Shown: piece by piece, positions 26,459-34,558 of the stretch | Numbering within the stretch: the stretch's first letter is position 1 | Layout of the letters: every line of letters begins with the position of its first letter | Origin: Hungatella sp. UBA4396 | GTDB lineage: Bacteria > Bacillota > Clostridia > Lachnospirales > Lachnospiraceae | Reading direction: 5' to 3' | DNA length: 64,000 nt | Assembly: GCA_002389905.1 (NCBI GenBank) | Contig: DGRE01000057.1 | Span: 1-64,000 of the forward strand | The notes under the pieces: model-generated | Told to the model about the DNA's origin: nothing | What the model saw: the letters and a program-made list of their open reading frames with translations, nothing else | Database searches by the model: none | Made by a program: the position numbers and the translations under genes

Positions 26459-26490
26459 CGTTAGACCCCCGGCAAGGGAAATCTAACGCT
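26459..26490 (+). promoter_or_regulatory. Structured 5' leader hairpin of pth
   Basis: GCGTTAGA (26459-26466) pairs with TCTAACGC (26483-26490), with an inner CCC/GGG helix and a TTTT run directly after. It could be a weak attenuator or a protective 5' stem. Not recognised as a known RNA family. Confidence 0.45.
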
Positions 26491-26559
26491 TTTCAGGCGT
26501 GAAATGCTTTAAAAATGTCATGAATCGGGACGGCAGTTAATATAGTGAGGTGAATCATC

Positions 26560-27126
26560 ATGTATATCATAGCAGGACTTGGAAATCCAACAAGAGAATA
26601 TGAAAAAACCAGACACAACGTAGGTTTTGAGGTAATAGACATACTGGCGGACAGGCTGGGAATCCGTGTGACGGAAAAAAAGCACCGGGCTTACTGCGGC
26701 CAGGGAATGATAGACGGGGAAAAGGTCATACTATCAAAGCCCCAGACCTTTATGAATTTAAGCGGCGAAAGCATCCGTTCCATGGCTGATTTTTACAAGG
26801 TGGAGCCAGGGCAGATCATCGTTATCTGCGACGACATCAATTTAGCAGAAGGACAGCTGAGGATCAGGGAAAAGGGAAGTGCAGGCGGGCACAACGGTTT
26901 GAAAAATATCATCAGCCACCTGGGAACCCAGGAATTCTTGAGAATCCGGGTGGGAGTGGGAGAAAAGCCTAAGGAAATGGATCTGGCAGACTACGTTCTG
27001 GGACGGTTTCCGAAGGCCCAGGCAGAGCTTATGGCCCAGGCCTATGAGGATGCTGCAAAGGCAGCCATCATGATGGTCACAGACGGGGCGGATATGGCAA
27101 TGAACTATTTCAACAGGAAGAAATAA
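26560..27126 (+). CDS. pth: Peptidyl-tRNA hydrolase
   Basis: 188 residues, the standard size. GLGNPTREYEKTRHNVGFEVID holds the active-site Asn10/His20 region; further motifs are KPQTFMNLSGES and DDINLAEGQLRIREKGSAGGHNGLKNII. It releases peptides from prematurely dissociated peptidyl-tRNA. GTGAGGTGA upstream of ATG 26560. Adjacent to mfd as in Bacillus (spoVC-mfd). Confidence 0.96.
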   Translation: MYIIAGLGNPTREYEKTRHNVGFEVIDILADRLGIRVTEKKHRAYCGQGMIDGEKVILSKPQTFMNLSGESIRSMADFYKVEPGQIIVICDDINLAEGQLRIREKGSAGGHNGLKNIISHLGTQEFLRIRVGVGEKPKEMDLADYVLGRFPKAQAELMAQAYEDAAKAAIMMVTDGADMAMNYFNRKK

Positions 27127-27135
27127 GGAGATTTC

Positions 27136-30100
27136 ATGAGCGATCTATTTGAAAAACCATTGCGGGAGCTGAAGGATTTTGAGGACCTGGTAAATGATTT
27201 GGCAAAGGGAGCCGGACCGGCTGCGGCAAGCGGCTGTATGGATTCCCAGAAGGTCCATCTGATGTACGAGGCGGCCAAGGAAGCAGGGTTTAAGCTGGTG
27301 GTAACTTATGACGATATCAGAGCCAGGGAAATCTATGAGGATCTGCGTTTTTTTGACCCCAATGTCTGGCTTTATCCTGCCAGGGACTTGCTTTTCTTCA
27401 ATGCGGATATCCATGGGAATCTGCTGACCAAGCAGCGTATGGAGGTGTTCCGTCATCTGATGGAGGGTGACTCCGGCTGGGTGGTGACCACCATGGACGG
27501 ACTGATGGACCATTTGCTTCCTCTTGAATACTTAAAAGAACAGGTGCTTTACGTAGAGGAAGGACACATCATCGATGTGGAGCAGTGGAAGAAACGCCTC
27601 TTGGAGCTGGGATACGAGCGCATGGGCCAGGTGGATGGCATGGGCCAGTTCTCCATCCGGGGCGGTATTATTGACATATTCCCTCTGACAGAGGAACTTC
27701 CGGTCCGCATTGAGCTGTGGGATGATGAAGTGAATTCCATCCGTACCTTTGACTTGGAAAGCCAGAGGTCCGTAGAAACTTTAGAAGGCATCCGGATTTA
27801 CCCTGCCACGGAAATGGTGCTGACAGAGGAACAGATTCAGGATGGAATCGGCATCCTGGAAAAAGAAGCCCAGACCTATGAAAAAGAGCTGAAAAAACAG
27901 TCTAAAATCGAAGAGGCTGCCAGAATCCGCCGCCTTGTTTCCGAACTTTTAGAAGGAATCCGGGAAGGGTGGAAGCAGAAAGGCTTAGACGGCTATGTCC
28001 ACTACTTCTGCCGGGAAAGTGTTTCCTTTCTGGATTATTTTCCACAGGAGCACAGGGTATTGTTTTTAGATGAACCGGACCGGCTTAAGGAAAAGGGAGA
28101 AACCGTTGAAACAGAATTTCGGGAAAGCATGATACACCGTCTGGAAAGCGGCTATCTGCTGCCCGGCCAGACAGGACTTCTCTTTTCTGCAAAAGAAATG
28201 CTTGCCAGGATTCAGACAAAGACCACTGTTTATTTAACCGGCCTGGAGCAGAAGATGTCCGGCTTTTTGGTAAAAAACCGTTACAGCTTCCAGGTGAAGA
28301 ATGTAAATGCCTACCAAAACGGCTTTGAGCTTTTGATTAAGGATTTGACCAGATGGAAAAAGGAAGGTTACCGGATTATCCTTTTGTCCGCCTCCAGAAC
28401 CAGAGCCAGCCGTCTGGCAGGGGATTTGAGGGAATACGATTTAAGGGCTTACTGCCCCGATGAAAACGAGGAGAGCAGCGAGGTAAAGCCGGGGGAAATT
28501 CTGGTGACCCATGGAAACCTGCGGCGGGGCTTTGAATACTCTCTGCTGAAATTTATCGTCATCACAGAAGGCGATATGTTCGGAGTGGACAAAAAGAAGC
28601 GGAAGAGAAAAAAGACGGTCTATGAAGGGACCAAAATCCGCAATTTTTCAGATCTTTCCGTGGGAGATTACGTGGTTCATGAAAGCCATGGCCTTGGAGT
28701 CTATCGGGGCATTGAGAAAATAGACCAGGATGGAATCACCAGAGACTACTTAAAGGTGGAATATGCGGAAAACGGAAGCCTTTATCTGCCCGCCACCAGA
28801 CTGGATGGAATTCAGAAATATGCGGGAGCCGAGGCCAAGAAGCCTAAGCTGAACCGCCTGGGAGGAGACCGCTGGAATAAGACCAAGGCAAAGGTCAAGG
28901 GCGCGGTAAAGGAAATTGCAAAGGATCTGATCCAGCTTTATGCCGCCAGACAGCAGACCGAGGGCTTCCGGTACGGAGAGGATACGGTCTGGCAGAAGGA
29001 GTTTGAAGAGATGTTTCCCTACGAGGAGACGGAGGACCAGTGGGATGCCATTGAAGCCACTAAGGAGGATATGGAAAGCCGCAAGGTCATGGACCGTCTG
29101 ATCTGCGGGGACGTGGGCTACGGCAAGACAGAAATTGCTTTAAGAGCGGCATTTAAGGCCGTTCAGGAGGAAAAGCAGGTGGTCTATCTGGTTCCCACCA
29201 CCATTCTGGCCCAGCAGCATTACAATACCTTTGCCCAGAGGATGAAGGACTTTCCCGTCCGGGTAGACCTTTTGTCCCGGTTCAGGACTCCGTCCCAGGT
29301 GAAGAAGACTTTGGAGGATTTGAAGCGGGGCACCGTGGATATTGTTATTGGCACCCACCGGCTTTTGTCAAAGGATGTGAAGTTTAAGGATTTGGGACTT
29401 CTCATTATTGACGAAGAGCAGCGCTTTGGGGTGACTCATAAGGAAAAGATCAAGCAGTTAAAGGAAAATGTGGATGTTCTGACTCTGACCGCAACCCCTA
29501 TTCCCCGAACCCTGCACATGAGCCTGGTGGGAATCCGGGACATGAGCGTGCTGGAGGAGCCTCCGGTGGACCGGGTTCCTATCCAGACCTATGTGATGGA
29601 ATACAACGATGAAATGGTCCGGGAAGCCATTCACAGAGAACTTTCCAGAGGCGGTCAGGTGTATTATGTATACAACCGGGTGGGAAATATCGATGAAGTG
29701 GCAAACCATATCGCAAAACTGGTTCCCGATGCAGCCGTCACTTTTGCCCATGGACAGATGCATGAACATGAGCTGGAGCGGATTATGCTGGACTTTGTGG
29801 CCGGAGATATCGACGTTTTAGTCTGCACCACCATCATTGAAACAGGACTTGACATTCCAAATGCCAACACCATCATCATCCAGGATGCAGACCGCATGGG
29901 ACTTTCCCAGCTATACCAGCTTCGGGGACGGGTGGGGCGTTCCAACCGGACCTCCTATGCTTTTATGATGTATAAGCGGGATAAGCTTTTAAAGGAAGAG
30001 GCGGAAAAACGTCTCCAGGCCATCCGGGAATTTACGGAGCTGGGCTCGGGCATCAAAATCGCCATGCGGGATTTAGAAATCCGGGGAGCAGGAAATGTGC

Positions 30101-30675
30101 TGGGATCCGAACAGCACGGCCATATGGAAGCGGTGGGATACGACCTTTACTGCAAGCTTTTAAACCAGGCAGTTTTGGAGCTTAAAGGAGAGCGGAAGGA
30201 AGAGGATGCCTATGAAACGGTGGTGGACTGCAGCATTGATGCCTATATTCCCTCTTCTTATATTAAGAATGAATATCAGAAGCTGGATATTTACAAGCGG
30301 ATTTCCGGCATTGAAAATGAAGAAGAATACATGGATATGCAGGATGAGCTGATGGACCGTTTCGGCGATATTCCAAGGCCGCTGGAAAATCTTTTGAAGG
30401 TGGCAGCCTTAAAGGCATTGGCCCACAGTGCCTATGTGACGGAGGTCAATATCAACCGCCAGGAAATCCGCCTTACCATGTATAAAAACGCAAAACTCAA
30501 TGCGGAAAAGATTCCGGAGCTGATCAGCCGGTACAAGGGAGATTTAAAGCTTCAGACTGGAGATGAACCGGTATTTAAGTATTTGGACAGACGAAAAAAT
30601 AATTCCATTGATGTGATGGTAGAACAGACTCAGGTGATTTTAAAAGAGATCTGCGAATTAACCTTAGGATCATAA
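27136..30675 (+). CDS. mfd: Transcription-repair coupling factor
   Basis: 1179 residues, full length. N-terminal UvrB-like domains (about 1-340), RNA-polymerase-interacting domain (about 500-575; DLSVGDYVVHESHGLGVYRGI), SF2 helicase core with Walker A GDVGYGKTEIALRAA, the DEEQ box in LLIIDEEQRFGV and motif GRVGRSNRTSYAF, and the C-terminal TRCF domain (about 1030-1130). It removes stalled RNA polymerase from DNA lesions and recruits UvrA. Starts 9 bp after pth. A strong terminator follows. Confidence 0.97.
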   Translation: MSDLFEKPLRELKDFEDLVNDLAKGAGPAAASGCMDSQKVHLMYEAAKEAGFKLVVTYDDIRAREIYEDLRFFDPNVWLYPARDLLFFNADIHGNLLTKQRMEVFRHLMEGDSGWVVTTMDGLMDHLLPLEYLKEQVLYVEEGHIIDVEQWKKRLLELGYERMGQVDGMGQFSIRGGIIDIFPLTEELPVRIELWDDEVNSIRTFDLESQRSVETLEGIRIYPATEMVLTEEQIQDGIGILEKEAQTYEKELKKQSKIEEAARIRRLVSELLEGIREGWKQKGLDGYVHYFCRESVSFLDYFPQEHRVLFLDEPDRLKEKGETVETEFRESMIHRLESGYLLPGQTGLLFSAKEMLARIQTKTTVYLTGLEQKMSGFLVKNRYSFQVKNVNAYQNGFELLIKDLTRWKKEGYRIILLSASRTRASRLAGDLREYDLRAYCPDENEESSEVKPGEILVTHGNLRRGFEYSLLKFIVITEGDMFGVDKKKRKRKKTVYEGTKIRNFSDLSVGDYVVHESHGLGVYRGIEKIDQDGITRDYLKVEYAENGSLYLPATRLDGIQKYAGAEAKKPKLNRLGGDRWNKTKAKVKGAVKEIAKDLIQLYAARQQTEGFRYGEDTVWQKEFEEMFPYEETEDQWDAIEATKEDMESRKVMDRLICGDVGYGKTEIALRAAFKAVQEEKQVVYLVPTTILAQQHYNTFAQRMKDFPVRVDLLSRFRTPSQVKKTLEDLKRGTVDIVIGTHRLLSKDVKFKDLGLLIIDEEQRFGVTHKEKIKQLKENVDVLTLTATPIPRTLHMSLVGIRDMSVLEEPPVDRVPIQTYVMEYNDEMVREAIHRELSRGGQVYYVYNRVGNIDEVANHIAKLVPDAAVTFAHGQMHEHELERIMLDFVAGDIDVLVCTTIIETGLDIPNANTIIIQDADRMGLSQLYQLRGRVGRSNRTSYAFMMYKRDKLLKEEAEKRLQAIREFTELGSGIKIAMRDLEIRGAGNVLGSEQHGHMEAVGYDLYCKLLNQAVLELKGERKEEDAYETVVDCSIDAYIPSSYIKNEYQKLDIYKRISGIENEEEYMDMQDELMDRFGDIPRPLENLLKVAALKALAHSAYVTEVNINRQEIRLTMYKNAKLNAEKIPELISRYKGDLKLQTGDEPVFKYLDRRKNNSIDVMVEQTQVILKEICELTLGS

Positions 30676-30684
30676 TCCAGACAG

Positions 30685-30724
30685 TCAGGGCCTGCTTTTA
30701 TAAAAAAGCAGGCCCTGATTTTAA
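30685..30724 (+). terminator. Terminator of pth-mfd
   Basis: TCAGGGCCTGCTTTT pairs with AAAAGCAGGCCCTGA, then TTTTAAAA. Confidence 0.9.
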
Positions 30725-30833
30725 AATTTGGGAAATATGGCAGACTTAAGTATAATCTTTTGTATTCGTAGCAAAATAATACCAGACATGATTTACCTGA
30801 CACTAAATTGTACAAGATGGAGGAATTTTAATT

Positions 30834-31382
30834 ATGAAAGCAACAGGCATTGTGAGAAGAATTGACGACCTGGGACGGGTAGTAATACCAAAGGAAATCC
30901 GAAGGACTCTCAGGCTGAGAGAGGGAACGCCTCTTGAGATATTTACCGATAGAGAAGGAGAGATTATTTTAAAGAAGTATTCTCCCATGGTGGAGCTGAC
31001 TTCCTTTGCCGTCCAATACGCAGAGGCCATGGCCCAGACCACCGGGCTTACTGTATGCATCAGCGACAGAGACCAGATTATTGCGGTAGCGGGAGGATCC
31101 AAAAAGGAGCTTCTCCAAAAGACCATCAGCAAGGCGCTGGAAGCTCTGATCACCGAACGGGCTGTTGTGACGGCAGGAAAGGATGAAAAGGGCTTTATTT
31201 CCCTGACAGATGAGACCTTGGAAGGTGTGACCGCCCAGGTGATAGCTCCCATCATCTGCGAAGGCGATGCCATCGGCTCTGTTACTCTTTTAAGCAGAGA
31301 GCCAAGAGCCCGCTTCGGAGAAATGGAGGCAAAGCTGGCTACAACAGCCGCCGGTTTCCTGGGACGCCAGATGGAGGGCTGA
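30834..31382 (+). CDS. spoVT: Stage V sporulation protein T (AbrB-type regulator)
   Basis: 182 residues. The first 50 are a swapped-hairpin AbrB DNA-binding domain (MKATGIVRRIDDLGRVVIPKEIRRTLRLREG). Residues about 55-178 are a GAF-like sensor domain. SpoVT tunes sigma-G-dependent genes in the forespore. AGATGGAGG precedes ATG 30834. It lies between mfd and the hup-rqcP-yabPQ block as in other spore formers. The spoVB/yabN genes found here in Bacillus are missing. Confidence 0.94.
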   Translation: MKATGIVRRIDDLGRVVIPKEIRRTLRLREGTPLEIFTDREGEIILKKYSPMVELTSFAVQYAEAMAQTTGLTVCISDRDQIIAVAGGSKKELLQKTISKALEALITERAVVTAGKDEKGFISLTDETLEGVTAQVIAPIICEGDAIGSVTLLSREPRARFGEMEAKLATTAAGFLGRQMEG

Positions 31383-31420
31383 CCTGTTAACCGCTGGAAA
31401 CAGTAAGGAGGTGAAAAAAT

Positions 31421-31564
31421 ATGAAGGCTTATTTGCCGGAAGAAGATTACTACGGAGATGGCGACATCCCGGAAATTGATACGGAGACCTATGAAGACGG
31501 ATTCTATGTAGAACCCTTGCCGGAATCAGAACGACCCAGAAGAGACGGCCCCGGAGGAAACTAA
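31421..31564 (+). CDS. Small acidic protein of 47 residues downstream of spoVT
   Basis: ATG 31421 has a consensus AAGGAGGTG 7 nt upstream, and the frame runs to TAA 31562-31564. The product is strongly acidic (Glu/Asp about a third of the first 36 residues, with DYYGDGDIPEIDTETYEDG) and ends in a basic/Gly tail (ERPRRDGPGGN). No signal peptide or membrane segment. It lies 38 bp after spoVT and before a terminator, so it is probably co-transcribed in the forespore. No family is recognised. Confidence 0.65.
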   Translation: MKAYLPEEDYYGDGDIPEIDTETYEDGFYVEPLPESERPRRDGPGGN

Positions 31565-31580
31565 AGACAGCCGGAGATAA

Positions 31581-31609
31581 AAAAGAAACGGCCTGGGCCG
31601 TTTCTTTTT
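31581..31609. terminator. Terminator after spoVT and the small acidic gene
   Basis: AAAAGAAACGGCC pairs with GGCCGTTTCTTTTT around a TG-rich loop. A- and T-runs on both sides allow use by the convergent metallo-hydrolase gene too. Confidence 0.85.
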
Positions 31610-31616
31610 AACATCT

Positions 31617-32597
31617 TTAATAGATAATCTGATCTCCGTCCTTGATGGAGTAATTTACTTTTACGTTCAGCTCTTCCATCCACTGTCTGGTTTCCAAGGT
31701 CTTCCAGTCCCCGCTTCCGATGCCGCCGCCGCTGTCATTATTCCAAAGCCAGAGGGGGCAGGGCCAGAGGGCGATCTGGGGCTTGATGAGGGCATAGACA
31801 TCTTTGTTGACGCCGTATTGGCCGTGGTGGGACATCTGGACGATATCGCTTTTTAAGTCCTCCGCGCTGCAGTCCTTAGCTAAGGCATCGCCGCCGTCAG
31901 GACCTAAATCTCCAAGAGCCAGAATGCTCACGTTATTTAAGAAGAACTTATAAACAACAGAGCTGTTATTGACGGCAGCCGTCTCCAGAAGATAAGGGTC
32001 ATTTAACACTTTAACCTTGATCTGTCCGATCTGGATTTCCTGGTTCTTACGGACCTGGTGAACGCTTTCCTTAGGAAGGGTTGCCAGAGCAGAGATCAGG
32101 CGGGGAATTAAGTCAGAGCGGGAAGGCTCAACAGCCTCATACCAGGCCGGGTCTGCCATGGAATGATATACATGATCAATGGTGATCTGGCTGTCAGGGT
32201 TATTGAGGATTTCCACAAGGGCACCCACATGGTCTGAATGGGGATGGGTGATGAACCAGCCTGATACCCGTCCTCCTTTGGAGCGGATAACATCGGTCAG
32301 ATGGGCGGCATCCATGTCCCAGCCTCCGTCGATGACCACAAGAGTTCCATCCTTATCCTGCAAAACCATGGAAAGCATCTGCCGGTTATCGGAGTTGGCT
32401 AAAAGGGATAAGCTTCCCCCGTCAAAGATTTTAGCTCCCGGTCCTATGGTGAGGGAGGGGCCAAAGCTCATCCCCTTTAAAGCCGGATCTCCCTGGGTTT
32501 TTATAGAAGGAGAAAAGCCGGATAAGAGGGAAGGAAGTACAATGTTAAGCATCAGCAGAAACACTGCTATTTTTTTCCAGATGTTAAAATGTTTCAT
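31617..32597 (-). CDS. MBL-fold metallo-hydrolase, secreted or membrane-anchored (ComEC C-terminal-like)
   Basis: 326 residues. An N-terminal hydrophobic segment (about 9-28) is a signal peptide or anchor. The MBL motif THPHSDHVG (family HxHxDH) is followed by MSHHGQYG and the distal ligands typical of the ComEC/Rec2-like MBL branch. It probably acts outside the membrane as a hydrolase, possibly nuclease or phosphodiesterase; the substrate is unknown. It is inserted on the opposite strand inside the sporulation block. GGAGGTAATTT lies before ATG 32597. Confidence 0.85.
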   Translation of the reverse strand: MKHFNIWKKIAVFLLMLNIVLPSLLSGFSPSIKTQGDPALKGMSFGPSLTIGPGAKIFDGGSLSLLANSDNRQMLSMVLQDKDGTLVVIDGGWDMDAAHLTDVIRSKGGRVSGWFITHPHSDHVGALVEILNNPDSQITIDHVYHSMADPAWYEAVEPSRSDLIPRLISALATLPKESVHQVRKNQEIQIGQIKVKVLNDPYLLETAAVNNSSVVYKFFLNNVSILALGDLGPDGGDALAKDCSAEDLKSDIVQMSHHGQYGVNKDVYALIKPQIALWPCPLWLWNNDSGGGIGSGDWKTLETRQWMEELNVKVNYSIKDGDQIIY

Positions 32598-32754
32598 AAA
32601 TTACCTCCAGGTTCATTAAACTATCCCCTATTATATAGGAAGAGGCTATTTTTTAACAGAGGGGAAAAGCAATCGTCAGAAAAACTTCAGAAAGTCAGGT
32701 GGTTTCCATAAGTCGGAAATGCAGGTTAATGGCTTGTCAAAAGCGCAAAAAACC

Positions 32755-32783
32755 TTGACAAATACTGGAGAAACAGCTATAAA
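32755..32783 (+). promoter_or_regulatory. Promoter of the HU-rqcP-yabP operon
   Basis: TTGACA (32755-32760), 17-bp spacer, TATAAA (32778-32783): a strong vegetative promoter about 65 bp before the HU start codon. Confidence 0.75.
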
Positions 32784-32848
32784 TGATATAGTAATCGTGT
32801 TAACGCGAAAAATCGTAGCCCGGGCTACATTCTAGGAGGAAGATATCA

Positions 32849-33124
32849 ATGAACAAAGCAGAGTTAATCGCAGCAGTAGCAGAGAAAGCAGATCTGCAAA
32901 AAAAAGATGCAGAGAAGGCGGTTAAGGCTTTAACAGATGTAATATCTGAAGAGCTGGTTAAGGGTGAGAAGATCCAGTTAGTTGGTTTCGGTACATTTGA
33001 GGTGTCTGAGAGAGCAGCAAGAGAGGGAAGAAACCCAAGAAGCGGCGAAGTTATGAATATCCCAGCTTCCAGAACACCTAAGTTTAAAGCCGGAAAAGCT
33101 TTAAAGGATCTGATAAACGAATAA
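32849..33124 (+). CDS. hup: HU-family DNA-binding protein
   Basis: 91 residues, canonical HU: MNKAELIAAVAEKADLQKKDAEKAVKAL dimerisation helices, GFGTFEVSERAAREGRNPRSGE, and the arm and C-terminus IPASRTPKFKAGKALKDLIN. It is a histone-like nucleoid protein. AGGAGGAAG precedes ATG 32849. The rqcP gene starts 3 bp after its stop. Confidence 0.97.
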   Translation: MNKAELIAAVAEKADLQKKDAEKAVKALTDVISEELVKGEKIQLVGFGTFEVSERAAREGRNPRSGEVMNIPASRTPKFKAGKALKDLINE

Positions 33125-33127
33125 TTT

Positions 33128-33367
33128 ATGAGACTCGATAAGTTCCTTAAGGTTTCCCGCCTCATTAAAAGAAGAACCATAGCCAACGAAGCCTGTGACG
33201 CAGGCCGGGTACTTGTCAATGACAAGCCTGCAAAGGCTTCCTTAAGCGTAAAGACCGGTGATACTATTGAGATTCGCTTTGGAACCAGCTCCGTTAAGGT
33301 GGAGGTTCTCGATGTGGCGGAAACTGTAAAAAAGGATGAGGCTAAGGATCTTTACCGCTATCTTTAA
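33128..33367 (+). CDS. rqcP: S4-domain RNA-binding protein RqcP (YabO/Hsp15-like)
   Basis: 79 residues, a single S4 domain (MRLDKFLKVSRLIKRRTIANEACDAGRVLVND) with a short C-terminal tail. In Bacillus RqcP works with RqcH at stalled 50S subunits to add alanine tails (ribosome quality control). Placed 3 bp after the HU gene and before yabP, the same order as elsewhere in Firmicutes. Confidence 0.93.
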   Translation: MRLDKFLKVSRLIKRRTIANEACDAGRVLVNDKPAKASLSVKTGDTIEIRFGTSSVKVEVLDVAETVKKDEAKDLYRYL

Positions 33368-33401
33368 CCCATTGATCTTAATATTCAGGAATATTACAGG
33401 G

Positions 33402-33440
33402 AACCTCCTAATATACTTTATACAGGTATATTAGGAGGTT
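33402..33440 (+). promoter_or_regulatory. Perfect inverted repeat covering the yabP ribosome-binding site
   Basis: AACCTCCTAATATAC (33402-33416) is the exact complement of GTATATTAGGAGGTT (33426-33440), 15 bp with a 9-nt loop. The right arm contains the AGGAGG used by yabP (ATG 33446). The hairpin would hide the ribosome-binding site, or act as a weak terminator given the TTTTCTT that follows. Confidence 0.75.
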
Positions 33441-33445
33441 TTCTT

Positions 33446-33730
33446 ATGGAAGAAAGAATGAGTATCCGCCCTCACAGGCTGCAAATCGAAAACAGAGCTT
33501 CCGGTACGATCACAGGGGTCCGGGAGGTAGTGTCCTTTGATGAGGGACAGGTGGTTCTGGATACGGATATGGGACTTCTGACCTTAAAGGGAAAAGAGCT
33601 TCACGTTAGCCGGCTGACCCTGGAAAAGGGGGAAGTGGATTTAAACGGCAATATTGAGAGTATTGTCTATTCTTCCAATGAAGCCCTTCGAAGGTCAGGA
33701 GAATCCCTGTTTTCCAGGCTGTTCAAATAA
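33446..33730 (+). CDS. yabP: Sporulation protein YabP
   Basis: 94 residues, usual size. The RPHRLQIENRASGTITGVREVVSFDEGQVVLDTDMGLLTLKGKELHVSRL core is characteristic of the YabP/YqfC family, needed for spore cortex/coat assembly in the mother cell. ATG 33446 has AGGAGG 7 nt upstream, inside a perfect hairpin. The yabQ gene follows by 18 bp. Confidence 0.93.
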   Translation: MEERMSIRPHRLQIENRASGTITGVREVVSFDEGQVVLDTDMGLLTLKGKELHVSRLTLEKGEVDLNGNIESIVYSSNEALRRSGESLFSRLFK

Positions 33731-33748
33731 AGAACCGGAGGGAGTCCC

Positions 33749-34108
33749 ATGAGCGTTCATATTGTGTATGAAGTCAAGCTTCTGCTCTACAGCTTCCTGA
33801 CGGGCGCGGGGCTTATGATGACGTATGACCTGCTTCGTATTTTCCGCATTTTTGTACCCCACTCCTATATTTTTACGGGAATAGAGGACATGGTGTACTG
33901 GGTTTATGCTGCACTGGCCACATTTTCCCTGTTGTATGAGCAAAATGACGGAAGCCTGAGAGGATATGCCATAGCCGGGGTATTTATAGGAATGGTTTTA
34001 TATGATAAAATAATAAGCAAACATTTTTTAAAACTCTTGAAACATTTTCAAAAATATCTTACAATAAGGATAGATAGATGTAACCGGAAAAAGCAGAGTA
34101 AAAGATGA
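33749..34108 (+). CDS. yabQ: Spore cortex biosynthesis protein YabQ
   Basis: 119 residues with about three to four membrane segments (8-28, 45-65, 70-90). The start VYEVKLLLYSFLTGAGLMMTYDLLRIFR is typical of YabQ, a mother-cell membrane protein needed for cortex formation. It overlaps divIC by 4 bp (ATGA at 34105). GGAGGGAG precedes ATG 33749. Confidence 0.9.
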   Translation: MSVHIVYEVKLLLYSFLTGAGLMMTYDLLRIFRIFVPHSYIFTGIEDMVYWVYAALATFSLLYEQNDGSLRGYAIAGVFIGMVLYDKIISKHFLKLLKHFQKYLTIRIDRCNRKKQSKR

Positions 34109-34443
34109 CTGGTGATTGTATGAGCAGTATGGGGAAATCGAGAAGAAAAAGAAAAGATAAATGGGGCAACCGTATGACCATCATAGGGACCACTTTTGTT
34201 GTCATCAGCCTTGCTGCCATTGTTACGATAAAAGGGGAGAGCCTAAGGGAAAAGGACCGGGCGTACCAGATCCGCCTGGAAAACTTAGAAGCCCAGGTGT
34301 CCAGGGAAAAGGAGCGCTCCGGAGAGCTGGAGGAGTACCGGGTATACGTCCAGACCAAGCAGTATGTGGAGGAAGTGGCAAAGCAGAAGCTTGGACTTGT
34401 AAAGCCCGATGAGATTCTTTTAAAGCCTTCCAAGAGGCGGTGA
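34105..34443 (+). CDS. divIC: Septum formation initiator / DivIC-like cell division protein
   Basis: 112 residues: basic cytoplasmic N-terminus (SRRKRKDKWGN), one membrane segment (about 24-42), an extracellular coiled coil (about 45-85; ENLEAQVSREKERSGELEEYR) and the conserved C-terminal YVEEVAKQKLGLVKPDEILLKP. It belongs to the FtsL-DivIC-DivIB division complex. ATG 34105 overlaps the yabQ stop; a second ATG at 34120 is possible. Confidence 0.9.
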   Translation: MTGDCMSSMGKSRRKRKDKWGNRMTIIGTTFVVISLAAIVTIKGESLREKDRAYQIRLENLEAQVSREKERSGELEEYRVYVQTKQYVEEVAKQKLGLVKPDEILLKPSKRR

Positions 34444-34489
34444 AAAAGCAGAACATTGTCGTATAATTTTAAAAACAGAGTCAGCCATT

Positions 34490-34522
34490 TTGACAAATAT
34501 TTCCCTCCTGCCTGTATATAAT
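34490..34522 (+). promoter_or_regulatory. spoIIE promoter with 21-bp spacer, Spo0A-type
   Basis: TTGACA (34490-34495) and TATAAT (34517-34522) are both near-perfect but separated by 21 bp. Such spacing is known for Spo0A-activated sigma-A promoters of spoIIE and spoIIG in Bacillus. TTTTGACAAA at 34488-34497 is close to the reverse complement of the 0A box consensus (TTTGTCGAAAA) and overlaps the -35; TTGTCGT at 34456-34462 is a second partial match. Confidence 0.7.
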
Positions 34523-34558
34523 GGGGTCTAAACCATGAAACGGGCAGGAGGGATTTTT

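Noticed and set aside
34535..34558. ATG start for spoIIE at 34535
   Set aside because: It would lie only about 6 nt after the predicted transcription start, and the AGGAGG site points to GTG 34559.
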